From Desulfurococcales archaeon (GTDB lineage: Archaea > Thermoproteota > Thermoprotei_A > Sulfolobales > Fervidicoccaceae), in the NCBI GenBank assembly GCA_009904015.1, contig WYEQ01000035.1:91662-155661 (forward strand): a stretch of DNA of 64,000 nucleotides. Direction: 5' to 3'. The notes under the pieces were generated by a model that was not told the origin of the DNA, did no database searches, and saw nothing but the letters and a program-made list of their open reading frames with translations. The position numbers were made by a program, and so were the translations under genes. Positions within the stretch are counted from its first letter, which is position 1. Every line of letters begins with the position of its first letter. Positions 17,186 to 25,430 of the stretch are shown here, in pieces.

Positions 17186-18400
17186 ATGGGTAACCATGCC
17201 ATCACCAGTAATGATGGCTGGTCTGTGATTGATGAACTGGAGATTACAAGGGAGGGAAAAGCCTACATTTTAGCTCCTCGAAAAGAGCTTTTCATGAGGC
17301 CTGATGGTATATTTGAGCCTGCCTGGGCACCTATCTTTTACAATCCAACCATGATGGATAATAGAAGCTTAACCGTGCTTTCCTCGCTGGCTCATAGTTA
17401 CTTTGGAAACAAAGTAAAAAGCTTCGCTGAACCGCTTGCCGGCTCATGTGTCCGTAGCTTAAGGATGATTCTTGAAGCGAATACGCAAGAAGCATATGCA
17501 AATGATATTGACCCGTACAGCATTTATGTATGTAGAGCTAATGCCAGGCTAAACAACATCGCTGATAAAGTAATTGTCTTTAATACAGACGCTAATTTAT
17601 TCACATTGCAATTAGATAACCTTGGAATTCCGATTGACTTTGTGGACATAGATCCCTATGGTACCCCTATATACTACTTGCAATCGAGCATTAAGCTCAT
17701 CGCAAAAAATGGGCTTTTATCAGTGACAGCTACAGATGTGGGTACGCTCGAGGGGAAGTATCCTTACAAAGCTTTTTCTAGATATGGTGTTTTAGTAACC
17801 AAAAACTCGTTTAGCAAAGAGGTTGCAGCCAGAGTGTTGCTTTACACTTTGTTTAGATTCTCCGCGTTTCAGGATAGAGTAATCGAGCCTATATTGACCT
17901 TTTACGATAAGCACTACGTAAAAATTGTTGTTAAGGTCGAGAAAGCCTCGTCAACCAAAATTAGAGAGCTGGAAAGAAATGTTGGATATATAGTTGTGGA
18001 TAGCAATGGGTTACCCATTCATACCATTAGCGTTGATGAACTAATAGGTACTCACGAGGACAACAAAGTTATTGGCCCTCTTTGGTTAGGACCGATATGC
18101 AACCAAAGTTATTTAGAAAAAATTATTGAGCTTTCCTTGAATAAGCATGTTGACCTAAGCAAAGAAGCTTTATCCAAACTGAGAACTGTACTTGAGGAAT
18201 GCAGAATAAATACACCCTACTACTTAAATCTGCCTTTAATAGCCAAGATACTTAAAGCAAACATTCCCAAGATAAACTATGTTCTAGAAACACTTAGAAA
18301 CAAAGGTTTCCTAGCTTCCAGAACCCACTTTGATTTGTTATCGATAAAAACGAATGCACCATTAGAGGAGGTAAGCTCGTTGTTTTCATTTAGAAGCTAG
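17186..18400 (+). CDS. trm1: tRNA (guanine(26)-N2)-dimethyltransferase Trm1
   Basis: The SAM-dependent enzyme makes N2,N2-dimethylguanosine at tRNA position 26. Marks are FYNPTMMDNR at about residues 51-60, the LAGSCVRSLRMI SAM region, DIDPYGTP, and ATDVGTLEG where the catalytic loop normally reads TD-L-LAG. The C-terminal zinc-ribbon-like region and a winged-helix tail follow. Length 404 fits the family. The start ATG 17186 has GGTGAAC upstream. The last 15 nt overlap the convergent gene on the minus strand. Confidence 0.93.
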   Translation: MGNHAITSNDGWSVIDELEITREGKAYILAPRKELFMRPDGIFEPAWAPIFYNPTMMDNRSLTVLSSLAHSYFGNKVKSFAEPLAGSCVRSLRMILEANTQEAYANDIDPYSIYVCRANARLNNIADKVIVFNTDANLFTLQLDNLGIPIDFVDIDPYGTPIYYLQSSIKLIAKNGLLSVTATDVGTLEGKYPYKAFSRYGVLVTKNSFSKEVAARVLLYTLFRFSAFQDRVIEPILTFYDKHYVKIVVKVEKASSTKIRELERNVGYIVVDSNGLPIHTISVDELIGTHEDNKVIGPLWLGPICNQSYLEKIIELSLNKHVDLSKEALSKLRTVLEECRINTPYYLNLPLIAKILKANIPKINYVLETLRNKGFLASRTHFDLLSIKTNAPLEEVSSLFSFRS

Positions 18401-18754
18401 CTTCTCTAACCATTCATCAAGAATTGTGCAGTCAGCCGGGTTAGGATTGCTTCCAGGCTTGCATACCAACAAATACTTGCATTTAAAACAGGGAATTTGA
18501 GACAAAAACTCCAGGCTCACAGGGATTTTTAAATTGCTTTCAAATAAACGTAAATAGGTGACTTTTTTGCTATCGATTTTACGTGTCTCCTTTTTTAAAA
18601 TTCCCTTTTTAGTTAACTTAGATAGAAGCTTTATTGCTTCCTTGCTATCAATGCCTAGTTCTTCGATAAATTTATCTTGTGGGACCCCTTCATCACCATA
18701 TTTCTTAAGTACTTCCAATGCCAAATTCAAGAGCTCAGCTTCAGATTTCTCCAA
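18386..18754 (-). CDS. RPC34-like protein with winged helix and C-terminal Fe-S motif
   Basis: The 122-residue protein has an N-terminal winged-helix domain (DKFIEELGIDSKEAIKLLSKL) and a C-terminal cysteine cluster, C-F-K-C, then Cys after five residues, and a last Cys in PADCTILDEWL. This pattern matches the crenarchaeal homologues of eukaryotic RNA polymerase III subunit RPC34, in which the cysteines bind a cubane 4Fe-4S cluster. The start is TTG 18754, about 30 nt from a TATA-like GTATAAAAG on the minus strand, so probably leaderless. A role in transcription initiation is inferred from family knowledge. Confidence 0.72.
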   Translation of the reverse strand: MEKSEAELLNLALEVLKKYGDEGVPQDKFIEELGIDSKEAIKLLSKLTKKGILKKETRKIDSKKVTYLRLFESNLKIPVSLEFLSQIPCFKCKYLLVCKPGSNPNPADCTILDEWLEKLASK

Positions 18755-18865
18755 TGCTTATGCACCGCTGGTTAAAACCACTTTTATACTATCTATATTT
18801 ATGTGAAAGGAAAATTAAATAACTATCATCAAATCTCTGATGCGACTACGACCTGAAAGAAGAGC

Positions 18866-19684
18866 CTAGGCCCCAAAATTCCTTTTTCTTTTCTGGAAAC
18901 TTCTAATAGCCCTGAACAAATCTATCCTTCTGAACTCGGGCCAGTAAGAATCAACGAAGTATAGCTCGCTGTAAGCGCTCTGCCATAACAAGAAATTGCT
19001 TATTCGTTCCTCACCGCTGGTTCTAATGATTAGGTCAGGGTCTTCAATGTCGTAGGTAAATAAATAATTTTTGAATACTTCCTCGTTTATTTCGCTTGGA
19101 TTTAATTTGCCGTTGAGAATGTCTTGCGCAATTTTTTTACTTGCCTCAACGATTTCATCTCGACCTCCATAACAAATAGCTATGGTAAGAGTTTTGGGCC
19201 CATAATTTCTTGTTTTTTCTTCAACGAGTTTGGCTAGCTCAATTATTTTAGGTGTTGATAGTTCCAGTCTGCCTATCACTTTTATCTTTATCCTTTTCTC
19301 ATCAATATCCTTCATGTTAATTATTTCTCTCAGGCCCTCCTCTATTAGCTTGAATAGATTCTCTCTTTCGTCAAGCGGTCTTTTTAAGCAATTCTCTTTA
19401 GACATTGCGTATAGGGTTGCCTTCTCGATTCCTAAGTCCCATATCCACTGCAAGACTTCTTTGACTTTCTGATAGCCAGCTTGATGGCCCTGATATATCA
19501 TTACTCCCTCCTTCTTGGCCCATCTCCTGTTCCCATCGGGAATTATAGCTACATGCCTAGGAAAAGGGCCTTGCCGAATTTGTTGATACAGGGACCATTC
19601 GTAAATTTTATACACCGGCGCCAAGATTTTCTTGAATAACCCCTTATCCATTATCCATGCTATCATGTTACTTATGCTTGGCAT
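18866..19684 (-). CDS. uppS: cis-Prenyltransferase (polyprenyl diphosphate synthase, UppS family)
   Basis: This enzyme makes long-chain cis-polyprenyl diphosphate, the precursor of the dolichol-type lipid carriers used in archaeal N-glycosylation. Motifs: HVAIIPDGNRRWAKKEG with the Asp that binds pyrophosphate, YAMSKENCLKRP, ICYGGRDEI, and the C-terminal IRTSGEERISNFLLWQSAYSE. At 272 residues it has a normal length plus an N-terminal hydrophobic extension. It begins at ATG 19684. It links functionally to AglB and the PMT-like transferase in this window. Confidence 0.93.
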   Translation of the reverse strand: MPSISNMIAWIMDKGLFKKILAPVYKIYEWSLYQQIRQGPFPRHVAIIPDGNRRWAKKEGVMIYQGHQAGYQKVKEVLQWIWDLGIEKATLYAMSKENCLKRPLDERENLFKLIEEGLREIINMKDIDEKRIKIKVIGRLELSTPKIIELAKLVEEKTRNYGPKTLTIAICYGGRDEIVEASKKIAQDILNGKLNPSEINEEVFKNYLFTYDIEDPDLIIRTSGEERISNFLLWQSAYSELYFVDSYWPEFRRIDLFRAIRSFQKRKRNFGA

Positions 19685-19760
19685 TTTAAACCACGTTATC
19701 TTCCAGTATTCTAAAACTAATTTACATCTATATTATTTTCTTTTGGATAATTTTTTAGCG

Positions 19761-20354
19761 GTGCTTTGCTTGGGTTTTCAGAAAGTGGTGATAGGTAATC
19801 AGGAGGATTGGGTTATTAAAGGAGCTATAAGAGCTTTGAGCCGTTTCTTTGTTCCAACTAGCAGAATCATAGTGAATACACAAGCTGAAACAATATCTGA
19901 GGGATGGACATCCACAATAAGCAATCTTATAGCTAGAGCCGAAAAAATCATGAGATACATTGAAAATGAGAAAAATAGCATAGGAATAGTAGCGCAAGCA
20001 GGCCTTGTTTTCATGCCAGGTGTGCCAAGACCGCATTTATCTGTTATATCAGCTATTACGCTTGGTTTTGACAGAGTTGCTCTCGGCTACTCATTGGGAG
20101 TCCCTATATTTGCTTTGGGGAAAAACGAATCACTCCTATTTCAATTTGCATCTCTTCTCGCAAAAAAACCCTCCGAGAAAACCCTTGACGATTTAGTACT
20201 AGAGCTGACAAAAGGTTATCAAAGCTTAACTGAATTAGTGGAGAGCTCCGTTAAGAATGCGTACATATCCCTCAAGCTTATGGGAAATCAGCCATACATC
20301 TCCTTGAAAGTACTTAAAGAAAACCTAATCGGAGAGGAAAACGTTCGAGTTTAG
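19761..20354 (+). CDS. Uncharacterised protein, about 197 residues
   Basis: I do not recognise this family. The frame is open from 19632, but that part lies over the uppS start. A TATA-like TCTATATTATT at about 19728-19738 places transcription near 19759, so GTG 19761 (leaderless) is my choice; TTG 19743 and GTG 19785 are alternatives. The protein has a hydrophobic glycine-rich central part (VAQAGLVFMPGVPRP, then FDRVALGYSLGVPIFALG), which suggests an alpha/beta fold with a nucleotide- or metabolite-binding loop, and a helical C terminus. It sits alone between uppS and rps8e. Confidence 0.55.
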   Translation: MLCLGFQKVVIGNQEDWVIKGAIRALSRFFVPTSRIIVNTQAETISEGWTSTISNLIARAEKIMRYIENEKNSIGIVAQAGLVFMPGVPRPHLSVISAITLGFDRVALGYSLGVPIFALGKNESLLFQFASLLAKKPSEKTLDDLVLELTKGYQSLTELVESSVKNAYISLKLMGNQPYISLKVLKENLIGEENVRV

Positions 20355-20484
20355 GTAAAGACATTAGCATTTGATTTCTTATTCTTTTAATTACGATGAT
20401 AAGGTTAGAAAGATATAAATGACAGAATCTAGGAAAATCTAAATAACCCTAAATATTAATGAATATGACGAAACGGTGATTTCG

Positions 20485-20874
20485 ATGGGTTTGTGGCAAG
20501 GTAAAGATAATAAAAAACCAAGTGGCGGTATTAGGAGACCGGCCTTCAAAATTAAAAAGAAAGCGAAGCTTGGAAGAGAGCCTACGATGACTAGGCTAGG
20601 CACGAAAGACAAGGTTATCCTGGATAGGGTAAGGGGAGGAAATGTAAAGAGAAGAGCTAAAATCATTTCCTATGCCGTGGTGATTGATAAGAAGACAGGT
20701 AAAGCAAGAAAAGAAAAGATAATAAACATTCTAGAAACTCCCGCTAACAGAGAGTATGCTCGTAGAAACATTATTACTAAAGGCGCGATCATCCTTGTTG
20801 AGAGTGGAAAAGCAATCGTTACTTCAAGGCCAGGCCAAGATGGCATTGTAAACGCTGTTTTGCTTCAAGAATAA
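20485..20874 (+). CDS. rps8e: 30S ribosomal protein S8e
   Basis: This basic protein of 129 residues begins [14 protein letters not shown], the S8e signature, and continues with [15 protein letters not shown] and [23 protein letters not shown]-like family features (here [14 protein letters not shown]). The frame is open to GTG 20476, but ATG 20485 has GGTGAT 8 nt upstream, which decides the start. TATA-like AAGATATAAATG lies about 70 nt upstream. It is followed after 16 nt by srp19. Confidence 0.97.
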   Translation: [129 protein letters not shown]

Positions 20875-20890
20875 CTACTAAGGTCTACTT

Positions 20891-21196
20891 ATGTCCCTTA
20901 GAGAGTATATTGGCGAAAAAATAGTTATTTGGCCTCACAACATTGATTGTACGGTTTCTAGAAAAAAAGGTAGGAAAATAAGTCTTAAAGAATGTGTTTC
21001 TAAGCCAAAGATAGATGAAATAGTGAAGGCAGCTGAGAACCTTGGACTTAGCCCTATACAAGAAGATAAATCTCATCCGAAAAGATGGTTTATGGAAAGA
21101 GGAAGAATAGTTGTTTTAAAGAAAGCAAATAAGCTTACGATTTTAAAAAATATAGCAAGCGAAGTTAAAAAACTAAGAGCGAAGATAGGCGGATGA
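20891..21196 (+). CDS. srp19: Signal recognition particle protein SRP19
   Basis: The 101-residue protein binds the tips of SRP RNA helices 6 and 8 and prepares the RNA for SRP54. It begins with IVIWPHNIDCTVSRKKGRKI and carries the SHPKRWFMERGRIVV segment, both family signatures. An AAGG motif lies about 10 nt before ATG 20891. It follows rps8e closely, suggesting co-transcription of two RNA-binding translation/export factors. Confidence 0.94.
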   Translation: MSLREYIGEKIVIWPHNIDCTVSRKKGRKISLKECVSKPKIDEIVKAAENLGLSPIQEDKSHPKRWFMERGRIVVLKKANKLTILKNIASEVKKLRAKIGG

Positions 21197-21248
21197 AGAG
21201 TACTCCCGTCACTGAAGATGATGAAAAGGCATTTGGCGGACGCTTGCA

Positions 21249-23183
21249 TCAACCCTTCTTAGCTGATAAGTACTCGTTAATGTTTCTTCTAACTAGTTCA
21301 GAAACTATTTTACCTTGAGCTCTCCCCCTCAATATCTCCATAGCTTTACCCATAATAATGCCGAAGGCTTTTTCTCCTTTTTCTTCGACTATCTTGGCGT
21401 TTTCTTCTATTATTTTTTTGATAATCGCGTTTATGGCTTCCATATCGAGAGGCTTTAAGCCAAGCTTATCCATTACCTCGTCAACAGATAATGAGGGGTT
21501 GTTACACAGATACTTAATTACTTCCTCTACGCCTTCCTTGGTTATTTTCTCCTCATATATTTTTTGTGATAATGAAACATATTGTTCCTTGGTTATGTTC
21601 TCTACCTGGAAGCCCTCTCTTTTCAAAGCTTTTCTGAGCTGAACAAGCATCCACGCGACTGTTTTTAGGTACGAGCCTTTGCCTAGCAACTTGGCTATAT
21701 CCATGAACAGAGCGTAATTCTCATCGAAAAGAAGCTCTTTTGCTAGCTCCTCGTTTAAATTATACTCACTAACTAATAGTTGAATAGCTTCTTTTGGGGT
21801 TGGAGGTGCTAGCTGTTTAGCGGATGATAGTAACTCGCTGGTTATAACGAGAGGCGGGATATCCGTTTCCGGATACATCCTGGCGCTTCCAGGTAAAGGC
21901 CTCATGAAACGCGTTGTGCCATCAGGCATCGCTGCCCTCGTCTCTGGAGGAACCCCGTCGAATGCCATTTTTAATCTATCAACTACAGCTCTTAATCCTT
22001 CACGAGCTTTTCTTTCCTCATCTATAATAACTATGAAGGCATCCTCCTCGGAGCATTTAAGTTTCTCATATATAGCTCTCACATCATTGATGCTTAGCCC
22101 GTATCCCGGAAGCTCATCGGAGTGAATAATGCCTTTCACGCCGCCCCAGAACTTTGCGTAATCAGATAGCTCGGTTCCAAATCTCTTCCCCGGCTGAATC
22201 TCCATTCCAAGCAAACCCCTCATCTTCGGTACACAAATAGCTAGTCCAACGGCATTTTCTTTTGAAAGCAGTTTCTTAACGACTTTACTATCAGTTTTAC
22301 TTAGTACATCGGTGATGTCAACAAAATTCAAAGCTATATCCTCCTTCTTAAGCCCTCTTTGTAAAAGTAGCTCCTTTATCTCCAGTAACTTTAATTGCCT
22401 TCTAGCCTCATTTTCAATAACTAGCGGAAGAAGCTCTAGCTCCTGGACTCCTTTGACCTCCACTTTTGTGCCTCCACGCACGCTTATGTTTAGGTCTTGT
22501 CTAACACTACCTATTCCTCTCTTAGCTTTGCCTGTTAAACGAAGCATAAGACCAATTGTTAATGCAGTTTCCACAGCCTCTTCGGGCGTATTTATATCGG
22601 GCTGTGTGCTAATCTCCAATAAAGGTACTCCTAGTCGTTCTAGGTCATAAATCACGTTGTTATCTTCTTCACCGAGCTTCTTCGACGAGTCTTCTTCTAC
22701 ACAAATAGTGCTTATTCGTATCTTTTTTCCGTTACTTAGTTCTATAGACCCACCTATAGAGAGCAACGCTGTTCTTTGGAAGCCGGTTGTATTGGAACCG
22801 TCAATAACTATTTTTCGCATGACATGAAGCTCATCTACTGGTGTACTCCCGACCGAATGCGCAAATGCTAGCCCAACCCTCACTGCCTCTATGTTTATTG
22901 GGTGAGGAGGCTCCTCGTCAGCCTCAACAAGACATGATGTATTTTCTGAGGACTGATAGATGTATTTTCTTCCTCTCTTCCATTCGAAGTATGCCGCTAT
23001 ATCTATTTCTCCCAGCTCGCTTCTGGTAGGCCTTAGCCTCCTTTCAAAAGAGCTTAAGATAGCGTTATCCCCTTGTGGGGTAACTGGGCAGTTACAGAAC
23101 AATTTTCGCTCTACATCCAGTTGCTGATGCACTTCGAGCCCTACTTTAAGCCCTATTTTTTGGTAATAATTTTCATTCTCCAT
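21249..23183 (-). CDS. gatE: Glutamyl-tRNA(Gln) amidotransferase subunit E
   Basis: GatE is the archaeal GatB-type subunit that selects Glu-tRNA(Gln) and phosphorylates the glutamate. The protein has GLKVGLEVHQQLD at the N terminus, zinc-site cysteines in LFCNCP, an AspRS-like insertion in the middle (GLLGMEIQPGKRFGTELSDYAKFWGG), and the GatB/YqeY tail. About 644 residues. The frame is open to 23225, but ATG 23183 has AGGTGGT 4 nt upstream and an 11-nt overlap with gatD, so it is the likely start. Confidence 0.96.
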   Translation of the reverse strand: MENENYYQKIGLKVGLEVHQQLDVERKLFCNCPVTPQGDNAILSSFERRLRPTRSELGEIDIAAYFEWKRGRKYIYQSSENTSCLVEADEEPPHPINIEAVRVGLAFAHSVGSTPVDELHVMRKIVIDGSNTTGFQRTALLSIGGSIELSNGKKIRISTICVEEDSSKKLGEEDNNVIYDLERLGVPLLEISTQPDINTPEEAVETALTIGLMLRLTGKAKRGIGSVRQDLNISVRGGTKVEVKGVQELELLPLVIENEARRQLKLLEIKELLLQRGLKKEDIALNFVDITDVLSKTDSKVVKKLLSKENAVGLAICVPKMRGLLGMEIQPGKRFGTELSDYAKFWGGVKGIIHSDELPGYGLSINDVRAIYEKLKCSEEDAFIVIIDEERKAREGLRAVVDRLKMAFDGVPPETRAAMPDGTTRFMRPLPGSARMYPETDIPPLVITSELLSSAKQLAPPTPKEAIQLLVSEYNLNEELAKELLFDENYALFMDIAKLLGKGSYLKTVAWMLVQLRKALKREGFQVENITKEQYVSLSQKIYEEKITKEGVEEVIKYLCNNPSLSVDEVMDKLGLKPLDMEAINAIIKKIIEENAKIVEEKGEKAFGIIMGKAMEILRGRAQGKIVSELVRRNINEYLSAKKG

Positions 23184-24480
23184 GATACCACCTAGGGAAT
23201 GCTGATATTGTTCTTCTGTACTCAATTTCGCCTACAAGATTTGTTACATAAAGCTTCTTCACAACATCTATGTCGTTGTAATTGCCCAACAGCCATGATA
23301 ACTTAACGAACGCTGTTTCTGGCAGCATGTCTGCAGATGGCAACACTCCTGCTTCTAGAAGTTTTCTACCCGTGCTATATACATTCATGTTAATAGTCCC
23401 GAATATGCATTGAGAAGTCATAGTCACTATTGCTTCCTGTTCAACCGCTCTTTTAATAGAGTTGAGAAGCCTTAAGGATACATGTCCAAGCCCTGTTCCC
23501 TCGATAACTATTCCTCTGTACCCTTTATCCACCAGGAAATCAATAACATCACCGCTCATTCCTGGATAAAACTTGATGAGAGCCACCTTGTCGGAGAAAT
23601 TTGTTTTCGCCTCGAAGCCTTCCTGCTTGGTTTCTTTAATATCTTTGCGTAAAAGCACAATTTTCTTTTCATAAGGTAGTATCTTAGCTATGGGCAACGA
23701 ATTGATACTTTGGAAAGCATCTCTTCTGCTGGTATGCATTTTCCTAACTCTAGTACCCCTATGAGCCAAGGCATATGTGTCGGATATTGTGCCGTGCATA
23801 ACAACTGATACTTCTCCAATATTGCTTGTTGCGTATAAAGCGGCGGCAAGCAGGTTAAACGCGCTATCGCTGCTTGGTCTATCACTGCTTCTCTGAGCCC
23901 CGACCAAGGCTACTGGGGATGGGAGGTTCTGTAAGGCAAAGCTAAGGGCAGCTGATGTATAGCCCATAGTGTCAGTACCATGAGCAATTATCAGCCCTCT
24001 GTCGGGATTGCTTAATAGCTCTTTAGCAACTATCTCAGCTATCCTCTTCCACTCATGAGGCGTCATTTCCTCACTAAAGATGCTCATGGGGCTTTCCAGC
24101 TCGATATCCGTGATTTCTCTAAGCTCAGGTATAGCTTCCAGTAGTTCGCTAGCAGTTAGAATAGGCGTTACGCCTCCTGTTTCATAATCGATTTTGCTGG
24201 CAATTGTGCCTCCAGTCAAGATTATCTTAGTTGTTTTAGAGGACTTGGTTGCCGCTTCCTCATCGAGTTTGTATATAACTACTTCTCTTTTAGGTGGTCG
24301 CTCAACTTCTTCTATATGGACTATGTTATCTTTTTTAATCCCGATGTTGTAGCCGTTGTCGAGCTTTATAGTTAAATACTCATTGCTGAATAACGCATAC
24401 CTTGGAAGCACTGTGCCCTCTATTTCGAGTCCTGTTTTTGTCTTTATCTTTACTCGCTTGAATAGATACTCGTTGCTCAA
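23173..24480 (-). CDS. gatD: Glutamyl-tRNA(Gln) amidotransferase subunit D
   Basis: GatD is the asparaginase-like glutaminase that supplies ammonia to GatE. An N-terminal SH3-like domain of about 75 residues is followed by the asparaginase fold with IILTGGTIAS (first catalytic Thr), AHGTDTMGYTSAAL (second Thr and Asp), and the conserved Lys region. At 435 residues it has the family length. The start is TTG 24480, with a TATA-like TTTATATTC about 30 nt upstream and no clear ribosome binding site, so a leaderless mRNA is likely. gatD-gatE form an operon. Confidence 0.95.
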   Translation of the reverse strand: MSNEYLFKRVKIKTKTGLEIEGTVLPRYALFSNEYLTIKLDNGYNIGIKKDNIVHIEEVERPPKREVVIYKLDEEAATKSSKTTKIILTGGTIASKIDYETGGVTPILTASELLEAIPELREITDIELESPMSIFSEEMTPHEWKRIAEIVAKELLSNPDRGLIIAHGTDTMGYTSAALSFALQNLPSPVALVGAQRSSDRPSSDSAFNLLAAALYATSNIGEVSVVMHGTISDTYALAHRGTRVRKMHTSRRDAFQSINSLPIAKILPYEKKIVLLRKDIKETKQEGFEAKTNFSDKVALIKFYPGMSGDVIDFLVDKGYRGIVIEGTGLGHVSLRLLNSIKRAVEQEAIVTMTSQCIFGTINMNVYSTGRKLLEAGVLPSADMLPETAFVKLSWLLGNYNDIDVVKKLYVTNLVGEIEYRRTISAFPRWYHGE

Positions 24481-24521
24481 AGCGTACTCACTGGTTATAG
24501 TTGAATATAAACAAAGTTATA

Positions 24522-25199
24522 TTACTTGACTATGTTGCCTGTTTCCAAATACCATAGGTACAAGTCCAGGATTCCTGGTGGAATGCCAATTTTTTGTGAA
24601 ATATAAAAGAGTACGTTTTCTATCTCCAAGTACTTTTTACGTGTGAGTGTTTTTGGCCGATTTATCACGCCGTTTCTTTCAAGTAAATCGAGTATATGGA
24701 AGTCAAGAATCGCTACGTCAAACCTCCCCGTGTTCCGCAAGAAGTGGCTGGCGACCTTCATTCCAACGCCGTTAATGTTAATTACTAGCCAATCTCTAAT
24801 GGCATGGGTCTTTTGCTGAGACCTAATCAAGGAAAAAATATAGCTTATCTTTTCCCTTGCGTTAATAATATATCTAGCTCTGGTTTCCGGGTACCTGTGA
24901 CCTTTTCTTCTCAGAATTTCTATTATCTCTTCCTTGCTTATTTTCAAGATATTTGTGTGTATTTCTTGCTGTATCTCAAGGCTTTTGGAGGCACTAAAGT
25001 TTGCTGCCAATATACAGAAGGCAAGCTCGGACATTATTTCCTGAGGCGTACCTTTCTCTCTTAAGTAAAGGAAGTAATCCATAAGCTGATTTATTTTGTT
25101 TTGAACAGAGCTAGTTTGTAGGGCTCTTATTTTTGGCTCTAGCTCCTCAACGAAACTGTCAAGCCGGCTTAGCTTTGCACACAAGTCCTTTTCCCTCAA
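24522..25199 (-). CDS. ogg: 8-oxoguanine DNA glycosylase/AP lyase (archaeal Ogg family)
   Basis: This base-excision repair enzyme of the HhH-GPD superfamily has NINGVGMKVASHFLRN, in which Lys148 is the expected Schiff-base lysine, and AILDFHIL, with Asp166 as the catalytic aspartate. YPETRARYI and the C-terminal LDLYLWYLETG complete the Ogg2 pattern. 225 residues, start TTG 25199. It is divergent from rps30e. It removes oxidised guanine, the expected repair for a hot habitat. Confidence 0.9.
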   Translation of the reverse strand: MREKDLCAKLSRLDSFVEELEPKIRALQTSSVQNKINQLMDYFLYLREKGTPQEIMSELAFCILAANFSASKSLEIQQEIHTNILKISKEEIIEILRRKGHRYPETRARYIINAREKISYIFSLIRSQQKTHAIRDWLVININGVGMKVASHFLRNTGRFDVAILDFHILDLLERNGVINRPKTLTRKKYLEIENVLFYISQKIGIPPGILDLYLWYLETGNIVK

Positions 25200-25254
25200 A
25201 TTTTTATTAAGGCTTGTAAAACATGAATAAATGAAGCTTATTGGTGGTAAAAAA

Positions 25255-25401
25255 ATGCCTAGCCACGGTTCATTAACTAAGGCTGGAAAGGTAAGGAATC
25301 AAACACCAAAGATCCCCCCTAAAGGCAAGAAGAACAAGCCTCCAAGAATAAGGAATAGAATAGAGTATATAGTGAGGGTCGCTAAGCCAAAGTCAGAGTG
25401 A
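25255..25401 (+). CDS. rps30e: 30S ribosomal protein S30e
   Basis: A 48-residue, highly basic protein. It starts [20 protein letters not shown] and continues with a Lys/Arg/Pro-rich middle and an [12 protein letters not shown] end, which is the S30e pattern. It begins at ATG 25255 with GGTGG 8-10 nt upstream and ends at TGA 25401. A TTTTTATTAAGG element at about 25200 is a likely TATA box. It sits between the divergent ogg gene and the convergent radical SAM gene. Confidence 0.94.
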   Translation: MPSHGSLTKAGKVRNQTPKIPPKGKKNKPPRIRNRIEYIVRVAKPKSE

Positions 25402-25430
25402 TTGATTTACTCAGCTTACAGAGCTATTAT

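Noticed and set aside
21193..21318. A 41-codon frame overlapping the srp19 stop (ATGA) and the end of gatE
   Set aside because: It runs antisense into gatE coding sequence, has no ribosome binding site of its own, and looks like a shadow of gatE.
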